Shown here piece after piece: positions 49,187 to 60,708 of a stretch of 64,000 nt of DNA. Both the position numbers and the translations under genes were made by a program. Position 1 is the stretch's first letter; each line of letters begins with the position of its first letter. This stretch comes from Malania oleifera (taxonomy: Eukaryota; Streptophyta; Magnoliopsida; Santalales; Ximeniaceae): positions 38,420,617 through 38,484,616 of the forward strand of contig NC_080421.1 in the NCBI RefSeq assembly GCF_029873635.1, in the 5' to 3' direction. The notes below the pieces were generated by a model, which did no database searches, was not told where the DNA came from, and saw only the letters and a program-made list of their open reading frames with translations.

Positions 49187-50713
49187 CTGTAATGTTTGCA
49201 CATTGAATAAAGGTTTAAAAAAATAGGCAAAAGAAAAAAACAAAAGGGGAGGGGGGGTTTCTATATCTTTTCAAATGCAAGAAAAAGGGTCATGCAATTG
49301 GAACAGAAAGAAAACTGAAACCAAAGTGACCTGTCATGAATAACAGAGCGGGAGGCAATATCAATATACAGATTAAAATGGTAATTAAAACATGAATGAG
49401 AAACTAAGACATGGACAAGAAACAAAATAGTGCTTCTTACATGCTCCCTTCCTTTTTTAAGTAAGACTCTTCTCCACCAGCAAAGCAAAAAATAATTTTA
49501 TTTTATGGTTCAGTTGGCTTTAAAAGCAACCAAACAAATGAAATCAAAGAATAAAGTAGCAAAAAAATAACATGCAGGCACATTTTGCATTTTGTAAATT
49601 TGCCGGCCCCTAAGCTAAGATACTATAATTGTCTTCCAGCCTCAAGATCCTCTTGAATTCCAGGTACCTGATCTCATGGTGTTGTTGGCCCTAGGTAGCA
49701 ATTAAGCATCAACATAAGCAAAGGTGACGGCAAACTTTAGAGACAACAAGTTTTTTTTTTTCTTCTTTTTATTTTTTTTTCCATGAAAGAGGAATGGAAT
49801 CTTTTATGTTGCCTCAATAAATCAAACATGAGTCTAATACTGTAAATACTTAAAAACAGAAATGATCAAGGCACACAGTATTCCTTGCATTTTTATTTCT
49901 TAATTTTTTTGGGGGGAGGGCCAAGGACAAAGAATGAATAAATAATTAAATCAATCAAGTTGGTTAATTCCTTCGGTGCCCAAATTTCTTGTCAATTTAC
50001 ATTTTTTTGCCCTAGTTATTTTATCATATTATATCACCCATAAATGCAGTGGTTTGTTTCCTTAATATGTGCATTCAAAAACAGGCAACTATAGAAAGAA
50101 AATTGACAGCCATAAATATTACGTGATACAAAGACTGCTTCCTACTAACAAATAATGACGCGCACTGGAACATGTTTATATACGTACATACAAAATTATA
50201 ATAAAGAAACAATGTGCTTGACACAGGAAAACCTACATAAATAAGGGGAGGAAAAGAGCTTGAAATTGGAGTTTTAAGAGGCAAAAAGAAGTCATAAGAG
50301 ATCAAAAAGCCACCATGGACTTTTATGCCAAGGAAAAGCACTCATTATATGTTTGATGCATGAGAATTGAATTTAATTGGTTAGTCTATTTCTACAAGTG
50401 GGTCATTCGATTCTTTATTTCGTTTCATTTTATACTGCTCCGAAAAAAATATAACCCTGGCATCGAATTCTTAAACATAAAGGGTAATATTTAAATTGGC
50501 CGATTGCCTAATATAAGCATGAACAGCTAATGCGAATTGACGACTTTAATAAGAGAAAGCACTCTCTCATTAGCAATTTCAAAGTAGTTTTGATGCCATT
50601 AAGAGCCAAAACTAATGCAATTTCACTTATGAAACGACCAAAAAAGGTACCTCGAAAGAGACGCGCAAACAACACCAAAAAGATTAAACAAGAAGCGAAA
50701 AGAAGCAACTCAC
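49187..50713 (-). other. TOL intron 1 (1527 bp)
   Basis: The donor GTGAGT is at 50713-50708 and the acceptor AG at 49188-49187. No transposon was recognised; this intron is compact compared with those of SMC1. Confidence 0.88.
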
Positions 50714-51199
50714 CATATAAGTTTGGCGAAACACGGGCAAATACGCGAGGTCCTCGGACTCACCCCAAGCCCTGATCAACTCCCAAGCCCTTCTCCTATT
50801 CCCGCTATCAGCCTGTGGATTGTCAATCATCTTCACCATCTCCTCCAAAACCTTCTCCGAAGCCACCTCCGAGAAAACCTTCTCGCAGTTCATGGCACAG
50901 GCCTCCAGCAGCTCCAGGCTGAGGCGCTGCACGGCCGCGTTCTTACCGGACATCTTCTTCTTGAGTGCGCGAAGGACCTCGGCGCCGCTGAACTCCTCAC
51001 CGTTAATCATGGCGCAAATCCGCATGTTCATCCCCCAGTTGGGCTCCCGCAAGGCCTCCGACGTCGCCTCGTCTACCATCTTCGATTCAGGCGTCGGGGT
51101 TTGCAGCAGATCCTTCATCTTCGTGCTCATCATTCGACCCATTTGAGCGCCCTGATTCTTCAAGCGCTCGCCCAATGAAGCCAGCTTCAATTTGTCCAT
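50714..51199 (-). CDS. TOL2: TOM1-like (TOL) protein, coding exon 1 (VHS domain)
   Basis: The exon begins with the ATG at 51199 and encodes 162 residues, from MDKLKLASLGERLKNQGAQM to PVFRQTYM, ending at a GTGAGT donor in phase 0. Residues 40-162 form the VHS domain: VDEATSEALREPNWGMNMRI, SLELLEACAMNCEKVFSEVA and RRAWELIRAWGE are signature blocks of plant TOL proteins. The MDKLK start and the text around EPNWGMNMRIC resemble Arabidopsis TOL2 more than TOL1, from memory of the family; the paralogue is therefore less certain than the family. The exon is clearly GC-richer than its surroundings. The start codon lies 139 bp from a transposon end. Confidence 0.93.
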
Positions 51200-51330
51200 T
51201 ATTCAGCACCAGAGGTACGGGAACAAACCCTAGCTGCGGTCGATTTTGAGCTCTTGGGGTGCTATTGTGTCCTCTTCTGTGTAGAGAGTGAAAACTCGAA
51301 ACAGGGAGCGTCCTTCGCCGAGGTGAGATG
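51200..51330 (-). promoter_or_regulatory. TOL 5' leader and core promoter remnant
   Basis: Only about 130 bp of apparently native sequence separate the start codon from the hAT-like insertion. The native flank resumes at 55520 after the transposon. No TATA box is obvious. The transposon must lie within the 5' untranslated region or the proximal promoter. Confidence 0.6.
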
Positions 51331-52156
51331 GCTGCACGTAGGTGTGGTAAAACGGGTTAACGGGGTCGGCCGACTTATAAACGGGCAGGGGTTAAATGGA
51401 CTTTGATAATGGGTGGCTAACGTATAAATCGAACGGGGCTTATTTAATGAAAAGATTGTAAATGGGTGATCCGTTTTAAAAATAATTTATATATTTTAGT
51501 TTTTTCTAAAGAAGCATTCCTTATTTTTTTTTATCAAATCTTAAAAAAAAAAAAACATAAAATGTGAAAAAAAAAAAATTATTTGAGAGTGAGAGCCGTG
51601 AGGGAGACTGTTGAAATAATTGGTTATATTCTATTTTGATAATGACAAATACCTTGGTACTAATACTTGTTTAAAATTTGTATGTAGGTTCACTCTACAC
51701 ATGAAGTTGAATAGATTTCTTTAATATGATGGTGTATGGTGATTCCAAGGGAGATTAAAGAATATTATGCTTAATTTGTACTTGTATTTTTTATATTATT
51801 CATTCTAGCTTGTAATTCAATATGATATGTAATAACTCCATCGTGCATTATAGGACTTCATGCTCAATTTGTCCTAAATTGAACTTAGGTTCCTACTCAC
51901 TTAGTGCACAAGACCCCTCTACACTCACATGTCAGCAGGGGTAAATTTAAATTAAAGAATGAAACTTAAGCTTTAAATCATAAGGGTTTCGGCGACCGAA
52001 CCAGGCAAGTCAAATTGTTTCAGTCGATCGAAACGTTGAATGGTCAAAAAGTTGACACGATTTCGGGCGACTGAACTCAAATGATCTGAGTGTCCACTGT
52101 CGATCGAAATCAAGCCCTAGCTTTTTCCAACAACTCAGGCACCCGAACTTCACGTT

Positions 52157-52387
52157 CAAAATACCCTCGGGCAACCGAACTTGAAACCAGACGACCGAAC
52201 CTCGGATAGAATGGAAATCGCCTTGGTCAACAAATTGAACCCTTAATTAGGCACTCGAATAATAGAAAAAGTGAATTTTGAAGTTCGGGTGCCTAATTAA
52301 GGGTTCGATTTGTTGACCAAGGCGATTTTCCATTCTGTCCGAGGTTCATTCGTCTGGTTTCAAGTTCGGTTGCCTGAGGGTATTTTG
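52157..52387. repeat. Long inverted repeat (arms 103 and 104 bp, 24-nt loop)
   Basis: The left arm 52157-52259 and the right arm 52284-52387 are reverse complements with only a few mismatches. The loop is 52260-52283. The arms contain four CGAACC-type motifs. The loop sequence AGAAAAAGTGAATTTTGA (52264-52281) recurs exactly inverted at 52432-52449. Confidence 0.93.
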
Positions 52388-52398
52388 ACCAATGCTCA

Positions 52399-52660
52399 CC
52401 TCCCAATATAAATGTCCATATAACGACCTCCTCAAAATTCACTTTTTCTAATGGAAAATCGCCTTGGTCAACAAATCCAGTCTGTCGACGAGTGCTTGCT
52501 TTTTTAGTTTTCTGATCTCTTTTCCTTTTTCTCCTATTTTCCCTTTTTCCTGATATAGCTGTCATATAACGTTGGCAGTGGTATGAGAAGGTCGTTATAT
52601 AGGCATTTATATTGGGAGGTAAACATTGGCAGTGGTATAAGGAGGTTGTTTACCTATTTA
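52399..52660. repeat. Second inverted repeat and local direct repeat
   Basis: CCTCCCAATATAAATGTCC with its continuation to 52432 pairs with 52589-52619 in reverse. GGCAGTGGTAT-type units occur at 52573 and 52627 as direct repeats. Also, AATGGAAAATCGCCTTGGTC at 52451 repeats 52210-52228. Confidence 0.85.
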
Positions 52661-52689
52661 TCATGAATAAAGTGTTTGTTTTGTAACCT

Positions 52690-52925
52690 GTGTGGTTGAT
52701 TAGTCCTGTGTGGACATATATGTTGTGTGATTGGTTTGTCCTGTATGGACCATGTAATCTGTATGATTGGTTAGTCCTGTGTGGACCAGTCTTGTGTGGA
52801 CATGTATATTGTAATTGACAGTTCTGTGTGGACTAGTCCTGTGTGGACGTGTATGATGTGTGTGTTAGAAGTCCTGTGTGGACGATTACATATTGTGTGG
52901 ATGTAGACCCTGTGTGGGTATGATT
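52690..52925 (+). repeat. Degenerate tandem array of CCTGTGTGGAC
   Basis: Nine or more copies of a core CCTGTGTGGAC or close variants (CCTGTATGGAC, TCTTGTGTGGAC, TTCTGTGTGGAC, CCCTGTGTGGGT) recur with spacing of about 15-45 bp. The array lies inside the gypsy-like part. Confidence 0.8.
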
Positions 52926-52949
52926 GAAGACTGTATGTTTATCTTGTGT

Positions 52950-53769
52950 GGATTGATTGTGGTATGCATATATGTGTGAAGCTCTATGAAATAAATATTG
53001 TTGGCTATGTGTAACTTTAATTAATTAAGTATTTAGGGTAAAGTAGATTACTCCACCCGAGGGCTTGCTGAGGAAGGCAAGTACTCTGGTAATTAATTGT
53101 GGATACCAGAGTAGAGGGAAGCCACTTGTATGGGTGGGTGACCTTCCCTATTCTTGGTGACTACCTGGATACACAACCCGAGGGATTAATGAGAAAGGTG
53201 AGTGCCTTAGTGTTAGTACTAGAGCTAAGAGAATCTACTTGTATAGGTGGGTAGACTTCCCTATTCTTGGGAATTATCAATCAAATATACATGTATGTGA
53301 GCATGTGATTGGATGACAAGACGTTGACCATGATATGATTATGAGCGTGATATTTTAGCTACTAGTGTATCATGAATGCGATTGTATGGATATTTTGATT
53401 ATATATTAAACACTTCAGTCACACACTGTTATAAACTATTTCTTCCTTACTAAGTAGTGTCTCACCCTGTCGATGATTTAATCTTTTCAGGTTATCTAGG
53501 TGATTGAACTTAGATAGCTCCAGGGCGGGGTAGTTTTTGTGAGTGGTACTAGAATGTTTTGTATTAAATTTTATGTTTAACATATTTAAAATTCTGGTTG
53601 TAAAATGAGGAATGAGTTTGTAATTATTATGGATCTGCGTGTGTAAATATATAACACTAGCATATTTTGTTTGAGGTTATTTAATTGTTTCCGTTGCATG
53701 AATGGTATTAGAGACGCGTGTTGGTCTTATAACACTCCGGGCCCCACGTGGCGGGTTCGGGGCATTACA
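52950..53769 (+). mobile_element. 3' part of a Ty3/gypsy-like LTR nested in the solo LTR
   Basis: The segment ends ACACTCCGGGCCCCACGTGGCGGGTTCGGGGCATTACA in character: a CGGGTTCGGGG-CATTACA terminus is common in Tekay/Del-like plant gypsy LTRs. Before it comes TTACTAAGTAGTGTCTCACC with TTTTCAGGTTATC, also usual there. The left end of this LTR could not be fixed because of the rearrangement between 52260 and 52660; no duplication of the following CATAC was found on the left. Confidence 0.6.
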
Positions 53770-55519
53770 CATACACTCTTCCTTTGTCATTCCTTTGATA
53801 AATCAAAATTCCTAAGTGTGTTTTTAACTAATTCCATTTGCTTAAAAACTCTCCTTGTTCTAGATTGATTTATTGTTTTTATTGAGAGTTTTAGTCAAGG
53901 TTTTCCCCCCGGTTTAACTAATAAATCTATGTGTGGGAAAACCTTTGTAACTAGTGAGTCTTTGCATCTTTGTTGCAAGACTCGTCAAGCTTGAGTGTTT
54001 TTTATTGCCCAAAATCTTTTTCACAAGCATATTTTTCAAATATCTCTTGAGCTATTATTTTGATAAAATTATTTTTGAGATATTTTGAATACTCTAGTTA
54101 GAACTCTTTGAAACTTGTGGTGATTGATTAATATCAATACTTTGTTTCAAAGATTGCTTGAAAATACACTCCGGAACTTGATTGTATATTTACATTAGAT
54201 TGAGTGTTAGCACAATTCACTTGCACTGAGCATAATTACTGTCATCAGTGAGTGCATATTTACCTGGATTATATTGTAGTACATATCTGCTTGTGTAGAA
54301 TCATATTTGCTTGTACGCAAAAAATTATTTGATTATTTGTTGTATTCTCGACGTGTGTTCGAAAGAAGGAGACTTGCCTTGTAAAAAGTCTCGGATTGGT
54401 TTTGACCCGATTAGGAAAGTTAGGTGTACCATCCTGGTAAGGTGTTGCAAACGGTGCCGCTCCACCCCTGAAGTGAGCCTCAGTGCAATCCTTGTGCGTC
54501 TGAGCCAAGTTGGGGATGTAGGCAGTATTGGACGGACCCCGATATCATATTTGGTGTCACTCTTACTTTTCCTACATTATATTCTGCATTGTGCTTGATT
54601 TAATTTTCTTACTGTATATACTGCATATCTGATTGACACGGTATTGTATCTAGTGAAGAAATACTAAAATTGTGGTGCATGAACTGAAAATTGTTTAATA
54701 TATCATATATGCAATTTCATACACACTTAGACTGCCCCTAGGTTGTGTCATACTGTTGTTGGATGAGTTCAACCTAGGAGGAAATTTTTTAATCTCCAAT
54801 TCACCCCCTCTTGGGATTGCACCAAAGTTAACAGAGACTAAGAGTGAGAGGGAGACTGAGATTGAGAGGGAGATTCGAAAGGGAGACTGAGAGTGAGAGT
54901 GAGAGGGAGAGGAAGACTGAGGGTGAGAAGGAGACTAAGACTGAGGGTGAAAGCTGATAAGGAGACTGAGAATGAGACGGAGATGAGTCAGATTGAGACG
55001 ACAACGAGTGACTGAGTGAGATGGAGACAACAGCGAGTGACTGAGTGAGATGGAGATGAGAGAGACCAGATCTGATCTGGCATATTAGACCAGAGACGAG
55101 ACTCAAGAGTGATATAGGGATGTGAGTGAGTGGTGATGACAATATGGAGAGCTGCGAGAGGATCTGCAGAGGAGAGAGCAACGATGAGAAAAAGAGAGGA
55201 GGGCAACGGCACAGATAAGAGGGAGAGGCTTTTGCTCATGCTGGAGTGCTGGCAAGTGCTGGTGTTGCAATGTTGCTATTTCTAGGTTAGGTTTCAAATG
55301 CAAGTTGAGGTTAGAATATATATAGATATATATGCAGATAAATGGGTCACCTGGCCGGTGTCCCGACCCGAACCTGCCTAACCTATTTAATAAAAAGGTT
55401 GGGTCCAAGTTGGCGTGTTAATAAATAGGTTAGCTTGCATTAATCCAAACTTGACTTAAATGGGTGGGTCATGGGTCACTCATCAAGTTTCGACCTATTT
55501 TGCCACCCCTAGCTGCACG

Positions 55520-55984
55520 ACCCTGAAGCATGAGAAATTATTACATCGAGTCTATCATTAATCCAATAGACAACATACAATACATTGTATGAGCAAAATA
55601 TAATTATTTTTTTAACAAATAAAAAATATAATTACTTTTTTTTTGAATAAAAATTATGTATACAAAAATTATTATTAATTTTTCTTCCTAAAATAAATTA
55701 CAATGAAATTTATGGTTAAAAATTATTAAAAAAAAAAGAACTTAGAGTTTATATAATTATTTAGCAAAAAGAATTCCAACTTTAAGTGTTAATTTAAATA
55801 GTAGTTTTAATAGATGTATTGATTGTGCATTGAAATGTTTGTATTTTATTTAATAGAAAATGTTGTAAAGTTAGTAAGCTAATTTTTGTTACAAAAAAAT
55901 TAATGAATATATTTAATTTTTAGACATCTATAAAATTATTTAATCATATGATTTTATAAATATATTTTAATTTTTTTGGCCTAA
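55520..55984. other. AT-rich DNA beyond the hAT-like element
   Basis: This is the displaced upstream flank of the TOL gene. It has no gene and no recognised repeat. Confidence 0.5.
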
Positions 55985-56237
55985 CTATAAAATTTTATAA
56001 AATATAAACAACAACAACAAGCCTTAAGTCTTAGTAAGTGGGATTGACTGCATGAATCTTTTTTTGTCAATTTACCCAATCAAGAGTATTTTCCTCTATT
56101 ATATTAAAGGTTATTAAATCCTTTCTCACTATTTTATTCCAAGTTAACTTAGGCCTACCCCTACTCCTTTTCATGTCAGATACAATAATTAACTCACTTA
56201 TTCTTATAGGTGCTCTATTAGGCTTGCATTTTAAATG
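55985..56237 (-). mobile_element. RTE-type LINE 3' end, cut by a copia LTR
   Basis: Minus-strand reading gives MKRSRGRPKLTWNKIVRKDL and ends in AACAACAACAA on the plus strand, the reverse of the GTT-repeat tail. It is the same class as 28046-28305. Its 5' side is interrupted at 56238 by the LTR of the large copia element. Confidence 0.75.
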
Positions 56238-56526
56238 TGTTGACTTTTTGAGTTTGATCCCTATTTTGATGTTAACAAAGCACAAGTATCTTATGTGTGT
56301 TTTTAAGTGCTTAAGCATGTTTATAATTCAAACACACACATAAGGGAATGGGAAATGGAAGCCTGAAGGACTGAAAGACCATCTCAACTTGGCGTATTCC
56401 ATCAAAAGAGTAAAGAAGAGGAAGACACATATTTTTGATTGTAAATTGCATTTAGTTTTTGGTCTGTAATAATGCACATCTTGCATGATGTAATTGAAAG
56501 CTCAAATGACCATAACCTGACCTTTT

Positions 56527-58642
56527 TGTTAGCTTTGGTGTATTCCCAAAAAGGGGGGGGGGTGGATTGGTATTTAAAATTTTTCTCCTAGGTTAATCTA
56601 TCCAGAAGCAGTATTAACACAACTTAGGGTCTGTCTATGCAATTTCCAAATGTGCAAATAAATATGATGTGGAAATTAAATCATAAGCATCATTCACACC
56701 ATAACAAACACATGTGGTAAATATAAAGTGCATAAATATAAATAGACACACGATATGTTATCGGGGTTCGGCCAACTGTGCCTACGTCCCCGCCTCTAGC
56801 TCGTAAGCCCGAGAATTCCACTAATGACTCACTTAACAGTGGCACCTAATACAATCAGGTCAATTACCGCAAGGCTGACCTCAACTTAACTAGGTCAATT
56901 AAGGGACTGCCTTCAACCAACACGCCTTAACAGGATGGCGTACCTAACTCTCCTAATCGGGTCTAAGCCAATCTGGGACTATTTCAAAGGGCTAGTCTCC
57001 CTCTTTAGGCCCGTGTCTGGAAATACAGCAGTATTTGAAATACAACGAAATGGTACAGTGATTATGCTTTCATGTAAAGCAGATGTGTACCTAGATACGC
57101 GTAGTATACTTAATCAATCAAATGCACATCAACAATGTAGGTAGATGTAAGCTCAGTGATGTGTATTTTTGTGCAAGCTACACTCAACAAGATATGATCG
57201 TTAACATGCTCAAGAGTTTTCTAATCAAGTTATTTCTTTGAAACAGAAATATCAAGTCTCAATAATAATCAAGGTTTTAAAGATGCTGCAAATATTCAAA
57301 ACAATTCAAAATATTTTCTTCAATGTAATATGCTCAAGAGTTGCTTAAAGGAATACTATAGTTTGTAGAAAAATATTTTTGCACAACAAAATCAAGCTAT
57401 TGGACACTAGCAATAATAATGCAAATATCCTCAAGCCTATGAGTTTATCCCAACACAAGATTTACTATATTCAAATCTATGAGAAAAACTTTACTAAACT
57501 CCTCAAAATAATATCAAACAATCAAGCAGAGTAATGGGAGTATTAGCACCCTCTAATAAACACTAGCCCCCTCAATATGCTCTCATACTAATAAAATGTA
57601 TCAAGTGAATAAAGATATGAGAGTATTTGGACAAGAATAGGAATTTGAGATAGAGAGAATTTTGTAAATGATTTTCTGCAAATCTCATGTTAATCCTCAC
57701 AAATGAACTCATATTTATAGACCAAGGTAAAAATACAACCGTTTAGGACATAGGGGTCATAATTAGAATTGTTTTAAAACCAATTAAGAAAATTAACCCC
57801 GTCTAACAATTTTTAACCCCGGTAAAAAATAAGTAACCTGAGAAGGTTAGGGTGGCTGAACCTTGGTTCGGTCACCTGAACAGACTCAGTCAGAAGAGCC
57901 AATCTTGAAGGTTCGGGTGCTCGAGTCTGGGCTTGGTTAGCTGAACCAAAGACAGAAACTTTCTGTCTGTGGTTCTGGTGCCCGAAGCTGAGTTCGGTTA
58001 ATTGAACTTGCAAGTTCGGTCGCCCGAGGTTTTTTTGAATGCGATGGTTCGGGTGCCCAGGGAAGGTGAAAAGTGACCTTCTAAGGGTTCGGTCGCGCGA
58101 GGATGATAAGGTCTTTTAGGTTCGGTCGCCTGAAACCTGGTCAAACTGTTGACTTCTCAACAGTTTGGGCGCCCGAGGAGTTTTGAACTCCTGGGGTTCG
58201 GTCGCCCGACCTCTCTCAATTTTTGCAATTAAGTCCAATTTTTAATTCAATTATTTCCCTTAATAATATATGTGATATGGGGACTATTTTGTGCATTTGT
58301 GTAGGGAGCTAAGATCTTTTCAAGTACACCCAAAAACCTGGCGTCAGTCGACCGAAGGGTGCCCTAAAGTCATTTGGTCCCTATGGTCATTCTACGGTTA
58401 TTTTGAGCTTACAAGAACTTACATGCATGACATACAGAGATTATTACAGATCGTATGCCTAGTTACTATTACAGACCCATATTACAATAATTGATTTGAC
58501 AATACAAATTAAAGTCTCCAGGGTCTTCATTTCTCTTTAGGTTGCCGCATGCCATTATGAGAACCTGCACACAAATTTGACAACCATTAAATACCTTAGT
58601 GTTTGTTATCATCAAAACAGGGTATGACCCATAGGGTCAACA
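56527..58642 (-). mobile_element. Inverted solo LTR (2116 bp) inside the 5' LTR
   Basis: On the minus strand it starts TGTTGACCCTATGGG at 58642 and ends ACCAAAGCTAACA at 56527. Flanks are CTTTT (56522-56526) and CTTTC (58643-58647), a 5-bp duplication with one change. A TATA-like TATAAATA is at 57719-57712 on the minus strand. Its palindromic motif array is at 57840-58212. Confidence 0.85.
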
Positions 58643-58742
58643 CTTTCATCGAAAAATCTTTTCTAAATGGCTAAATTCTCACAAAGGTTTTTAAAATACT
58701 TTTGGGTCAAAATAAGGCTAAAACTTAGGTTTTTAACTAACC

Positions 58743-59107
58743 TTGGTCAATTGGCCCTTTCATAGTTATATTCACCTTAGTCAACCGACCCTTGACATTT
58801 GGCCTATTTAGAAAGCCTCAACCAACCGACCACTTTTGCTCATGAATAGCCAAGCTGACCGACCATAGTATTTTGGCCTATGTTATAAAGCTTTAGCCGA
58901 TCGAGCTGTATGCTTTAAAGACTCCCAGTCGACCAGGATTGTTCACTTGGCCGACTGGCTTTTGAGAATAGTCGACCGAACTTATGAAGGTTTGGGAAAT
59001 CGCCAAGGTTAGCCGACCGGTACCTTCCTCAGTCGATTGAACCCCATGGAAATTTGAATTTTGACCTAAGGTCAGCCAACCGACGAAGCCCTCGGTCGAC
59101 CAAACCT
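58743..59107 (+). promoter_or_regulatory. U3 array of about twelve palindromic GTCGACCGA motifs
   Basis: Variants include AGTCGACCGAAC, AGTCAACCGACC, AGCCGACCGG and GGTCGACCAAAC, spaced about 20-50 bp. The array ends about 105 bp before the TATA box at 59211. Role unknown; listed for its constant position. Confidence 0.7.
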
Positions 59108-60708
59108 CTCGGGTCTGACTATTTTTCAACACTAAAACGTGTTTAATTTTTTAATTAAAAAATTTTAAAATACCCTTCGTGTCCCTAATGGTCATTTTTC
59201 TTGGGAGCCCTATATATACCCTTCTCATAAGCATAATTAGTAAGGTGATTAGTTGAAAAATTCTCTTAAATATTTTTTGCTCTTTTTTCATCTTCAAAAC
59301 TTTAATTCATACTCTTTTACTCTCATTTATTTCAAAATCATTTTTAAGAGAACTTTGATTATTTCTTTTACTCTCTTCATTAGCAAATTTACTGCTCTTG
59401 AAGATTGTTTAAAGAATCATTTATTTGGGCATTTATTCTATCATTTAAAGCATTTACTCCCACTTAAGCTTTTGTTTGAAAAATCACATTTAAGAGTAAG
59501 CTTAAAGTTTCTCCACATATTTTTCTTGATAAATATTTTTGGAGAAACTTATTCTAGCTTGTGGATCATTTTGCACATTTATTGCAAAGATTCAAAAGCT
59601 CACTTTTTCTTTATTGTAACATCTATTTTGTGCAAAAACCCTAAGGATCTCCCATATTCATTTTTGAAATATATATATTTTTTTGGAGAAAATCTTTGGG
59701 TGAGTCAAGAGAACCTTGAGCATATTTTCATATACATATCTTTGCTTGAAATGTCTCTCATGTTTTGATATTAAGAAAATCATCCAAAAGCAAAACCCTA
59801 GGTTCTCTTACATTTTTATTGAAGGATATTTTTTGGAGAAATATTTATTAGGGTTCAATCTTTGAAGTATTTTATCATATACTTCATTTTCAAAGATTGC
59901 AAAATTATTTTGAGAAAAACACCCATACTCTACTAAGCATAAATCATTTTACCTGAGAGTGCCTTTTAAAGCTTCAATTTGTACACATTTGCTTATTGCA
60001 GAAGCATTTTGTTTGTACATAAAATTTCATATCTTTGTATTCCAAGCATGGCTTGAAGAGGAAGTGCATCATCTTGTAAGGTGTACCGATTTGGCTCAAG
60101 CCTGGTTAGGTGAGTTGTGGTGACTATGCCTCGTAAGGAGAACCAGTTTGGCTCAGCCTGGTGAATTGAGTTGAGGTGACTCAACTTGTAAGGAGAACTG
60201 GTTTGGTTTTGCTCGTAAGTGAGTTGAAGAGGCTCTGCCTCGTAGGGAGTATTGTAAACGGCGTCGCTCCGCCCAATTAAGTGAGCAAATAGTGAAATCC
60301 TTAAGATGAGGCTTGAGGCGGGGACGTAGACAGGATTGATTGAACCCTGATAACAAATATTGTGTCTGCTCTTTCTGTCCTGCATCTATTTAATTTCCGC
60401 ACTTTAATTTCTACACATGTATGCTTAATTATTTATTGTCTTGATTGTTTTACATACATGCTTTTAATATTTGTGATATTGGTGTTTGCATAGAAAGACC
60501 CTAGGGTGTGTAATACTGATTGTGGTTTAAAATCAAACACACTTAACCTAGGAAGGAATTTTTTTATGTACCCAATTCACCCCCCTCTTGGGAATACACC
60601 ATTCTTGTCAATGGGTATTAGAGTCTCGTTACAAAAAGCTTAACTGCTTATGTTAAAGATCACAATGGCTTAATTCAGTATATTCCCATTTAATGAGGGA
60701 TGGTCATG

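Larger units (their letters stand above)
51609..54833 (+). mobile_element. Solo LTR of SIRE/Maximus-like copia element, enlarged by inner insertion
   Basis: It starts TGTTGAAATAAT and ends AAGTTAACA with GAGAC duplicated at 51604-51608 and 54834-54838. The 3' part carries AGTTCAACCTAGGAGG and CAATTCACCCCCTCTTGGG, as in the other large LTRs of this window. At 3225 bp it exceeds its relatives (about 2.0-2.25 kb), and the excess is explained by a gypsy-like LTR end and rearranged DNA between about 52260 and 53769. An array of about eight palindromic CGACCGAA-type motifs lies at 51987-52259. Confidence 0.88.
51339..55511. mobile_element. hAT-like DNA transposon upstream of TOL, split by a solo LTR
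   Basis: The ends TAGGTGTGGTAAAACGGG and, read in reverse, TAGGGGTGGCAAAATAGG are inverted repeats typical of plant hAT elements. A perfect 8-bp duplication GCTGCACG lies at 51331-51338 and 55512-55519. Without the inner solo LTR (51609-54833 and one target copy) the element is about 943 bp and has no transposase. Much of its interior is GAGACTGAGAGTGAGAG-type purine repeat (54834-55240). Confidence 0.92.
56238..60610 (+). repeat. 5' LTR of the large copia element (interrupted)
   Basis: It starts TGTTGACTTTTTGAG and ends ATTCTTGTCA. The first 289 bp (56238-56526) and the rest (58648-60610) join across the inserted minus LTR. A TATA box TATATATA is at 59211-59218. The U5 part has repeats of about 57 bp near 60075-60240 and a segment GGCGTCGCTCCGCCC at 60259. 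The end CAATTCACCCCCCTCTTGGG is shared with the other large LTRs. Confidence 0.85.

Noticed and set aside
50723-51178. Plus-strand open frames of 151 and 108 residues opposite TOL exon 1
   Set aside because: They are antisense shadows of the GC-rich VHS-coding exon, and have no domain of their own.
54828-55408. Minus-strand Ser/Leu-rich frames of 83-117 residues
   Set aside because: They are the reverse of the GAGACTGAGAG purine repeat inside the hAT-like element.
59253-59768. 171-residue Phe/Leu-rich frame downstream of the LTR TATA box
   Set aside because: It lies in the T-rich leader part of an LTR; composition explains the open frame and no domain is visible.
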